Shown here piece after piece: positions 32,849-33,084 of a DNA stretch of 33,084 nt (positions within the stretch are counted from its first letter, which is position 1; each line of letters starts with the position of its first letter). A program made the translations under genes and the position numbers. The DNA is from Acidobacteriota bacterium (lineage in GTDB: Bacteria; Actinomycetota; Acidimicrobiia; Acidimicrobiales; RAAP-2), in the NCBI GenBank assembly GCA_018971385.1, contig JAGXAY010000015.1, positions 1 to 33,084 of the forward strand. The letters are read 5' to 3'. The notes below the pieces were generated by a model that was not told the origin of the DNA, searched no databases, and was given only the letters and a program-made list of their open reading frames with translations.

Positions 32849-33084
32849 CCCCGCAGATCACTCACGATACGCCGGCGCGTCTCGTCGTCGAGGAGGTAGG
32901 GCGTGTAGAGACCGAGTCGGGTGACGAGGCCCCCGTAACGCTGGAGGAGCCGACGACCCACCTCGTCGGGTTCGGCGACCACCGCGAACGCCTCGAGCAT
33001 CTCGTCGTCGATCAGGTCCCCCATCTCCTCCCAGGCGCCCCTCGTCGAGAGATCGTGGAGCCTCTCGGAGAGGCCCGACCAGCC
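32845..33084 (-). CDS. F420-dependent luciferase-like (LLM) oxidoreductase, C-terminal fragment
   Basis: Only the last 79 residues are inside the window; the 5' part lies beyond the right edge. The fragment reads like the C-terminus of luciferase-like monooxygenase/F420-dependent proteins: an LSTRGAWEEMGDLIDDEML helix, then FAVVAEPDEVGRRLLQRYGGLVTRLGLYTPY. The substrate is not knowable from this part. The stop overlaps the MFS stop in CTAG. Confidence 0.75.
   Translation of the reverse strand, partial: GWSGLSERLHDLSTRGAWEEMGDLIDDEMLEAFAVVAEPDEVGRRLLQRYGGLVTRLGLYTPYLLDDETRRRIVSDLRG

Overview
The window is chromosomal DNA from a GC-rich actinobacterium. Signs of this are frequent GTG starts, ClpS next to a DUF2017 protein, PIG-V/GT87-type polyprenol-dependent mannosyltransferases, a soluble acyl-ACP desaturase and an F420-type luciferase-like protein. 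A member of Acidimicrobiia is plausible, but this rests on gene content only. About 29 protein genes can be supported, two of them cut by the window edges. I found no rRNA, tRNA, transposase, integrase or CRISPR array.

Left part, about 1-12.1 kb. This stretch has clearly lower GC (about 48-53% in hand-counted 60-base lines) than the rest (about 65-72%). It holds the start of a PAS-GAF-PAS histidine kinase and a six-gene, translationally coupled operon on the minus strand. That operon encodes an amino-acid ABC transporter (binding protein, permease, ATPase), a class V PLP enzyme, a YheO/DauR-type regulator and RidA. Together they look like uptake plus catabolism of an amino acid or amine, with RidA clearing reactive enamine/imine products and the regulator probably acting on a palindrome over the -35 box at about 7.3 kb. 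Divergent to it is a SIS isomerase/ROK kinase pair. A 932-residue UvrD-like helicase with an embedded nuclease-like segment and two C-terminal zinc ribbons ends this part.

Middle part, about 12.2-25.9 kb. It contains a MarR regulator with an MFS exporter, DUF2017, ClpS, an aldose 1-epimerase, SurE, ArfB-type ribosome rescue hydrolase, a TesB-like thioesterase, a NUDIX hydrolase with a structured leader, an acyl-CoA synthetase, a DUF167 protein, an acyl-ACP desaturase and a DHA2-type MFS exporter. A siroheme/sulfite-reduction operon follows (sulfite reductase, uroporphyrinogen-III methyltransferase, precorrin-2 dehydrogenase). The same unusual palindromic site occurs at the MarR start and between the desaturase and the DHA2 exporter 7.3 kb away, which suggests one MarR regulon.

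Right part, about 25.9-33.1 kb. Here are a GT87 mannosyltransferase coupled to a PIG-V-like mannosyltransferase, a secreted DUF4232 protein, a sulfide:quinone oxidoreductase-like flavoprotein, a second PIG-V-like paralogue, an MFS transporter with a TetR-like operator, and the end of an F420-dependent luciferase-like oxidoreductase.

The gene packing is tight. At least six same-strand junctions are GTGA overlaps, and three convergent gene pairs share one CTAG so that both genes stop on overlapping TAG codons. The best leads for new biology are the MarR regulon, the NUDIX leader, the amino-acid/RidA operon and the composite helicase. None is proven by sequence alone.
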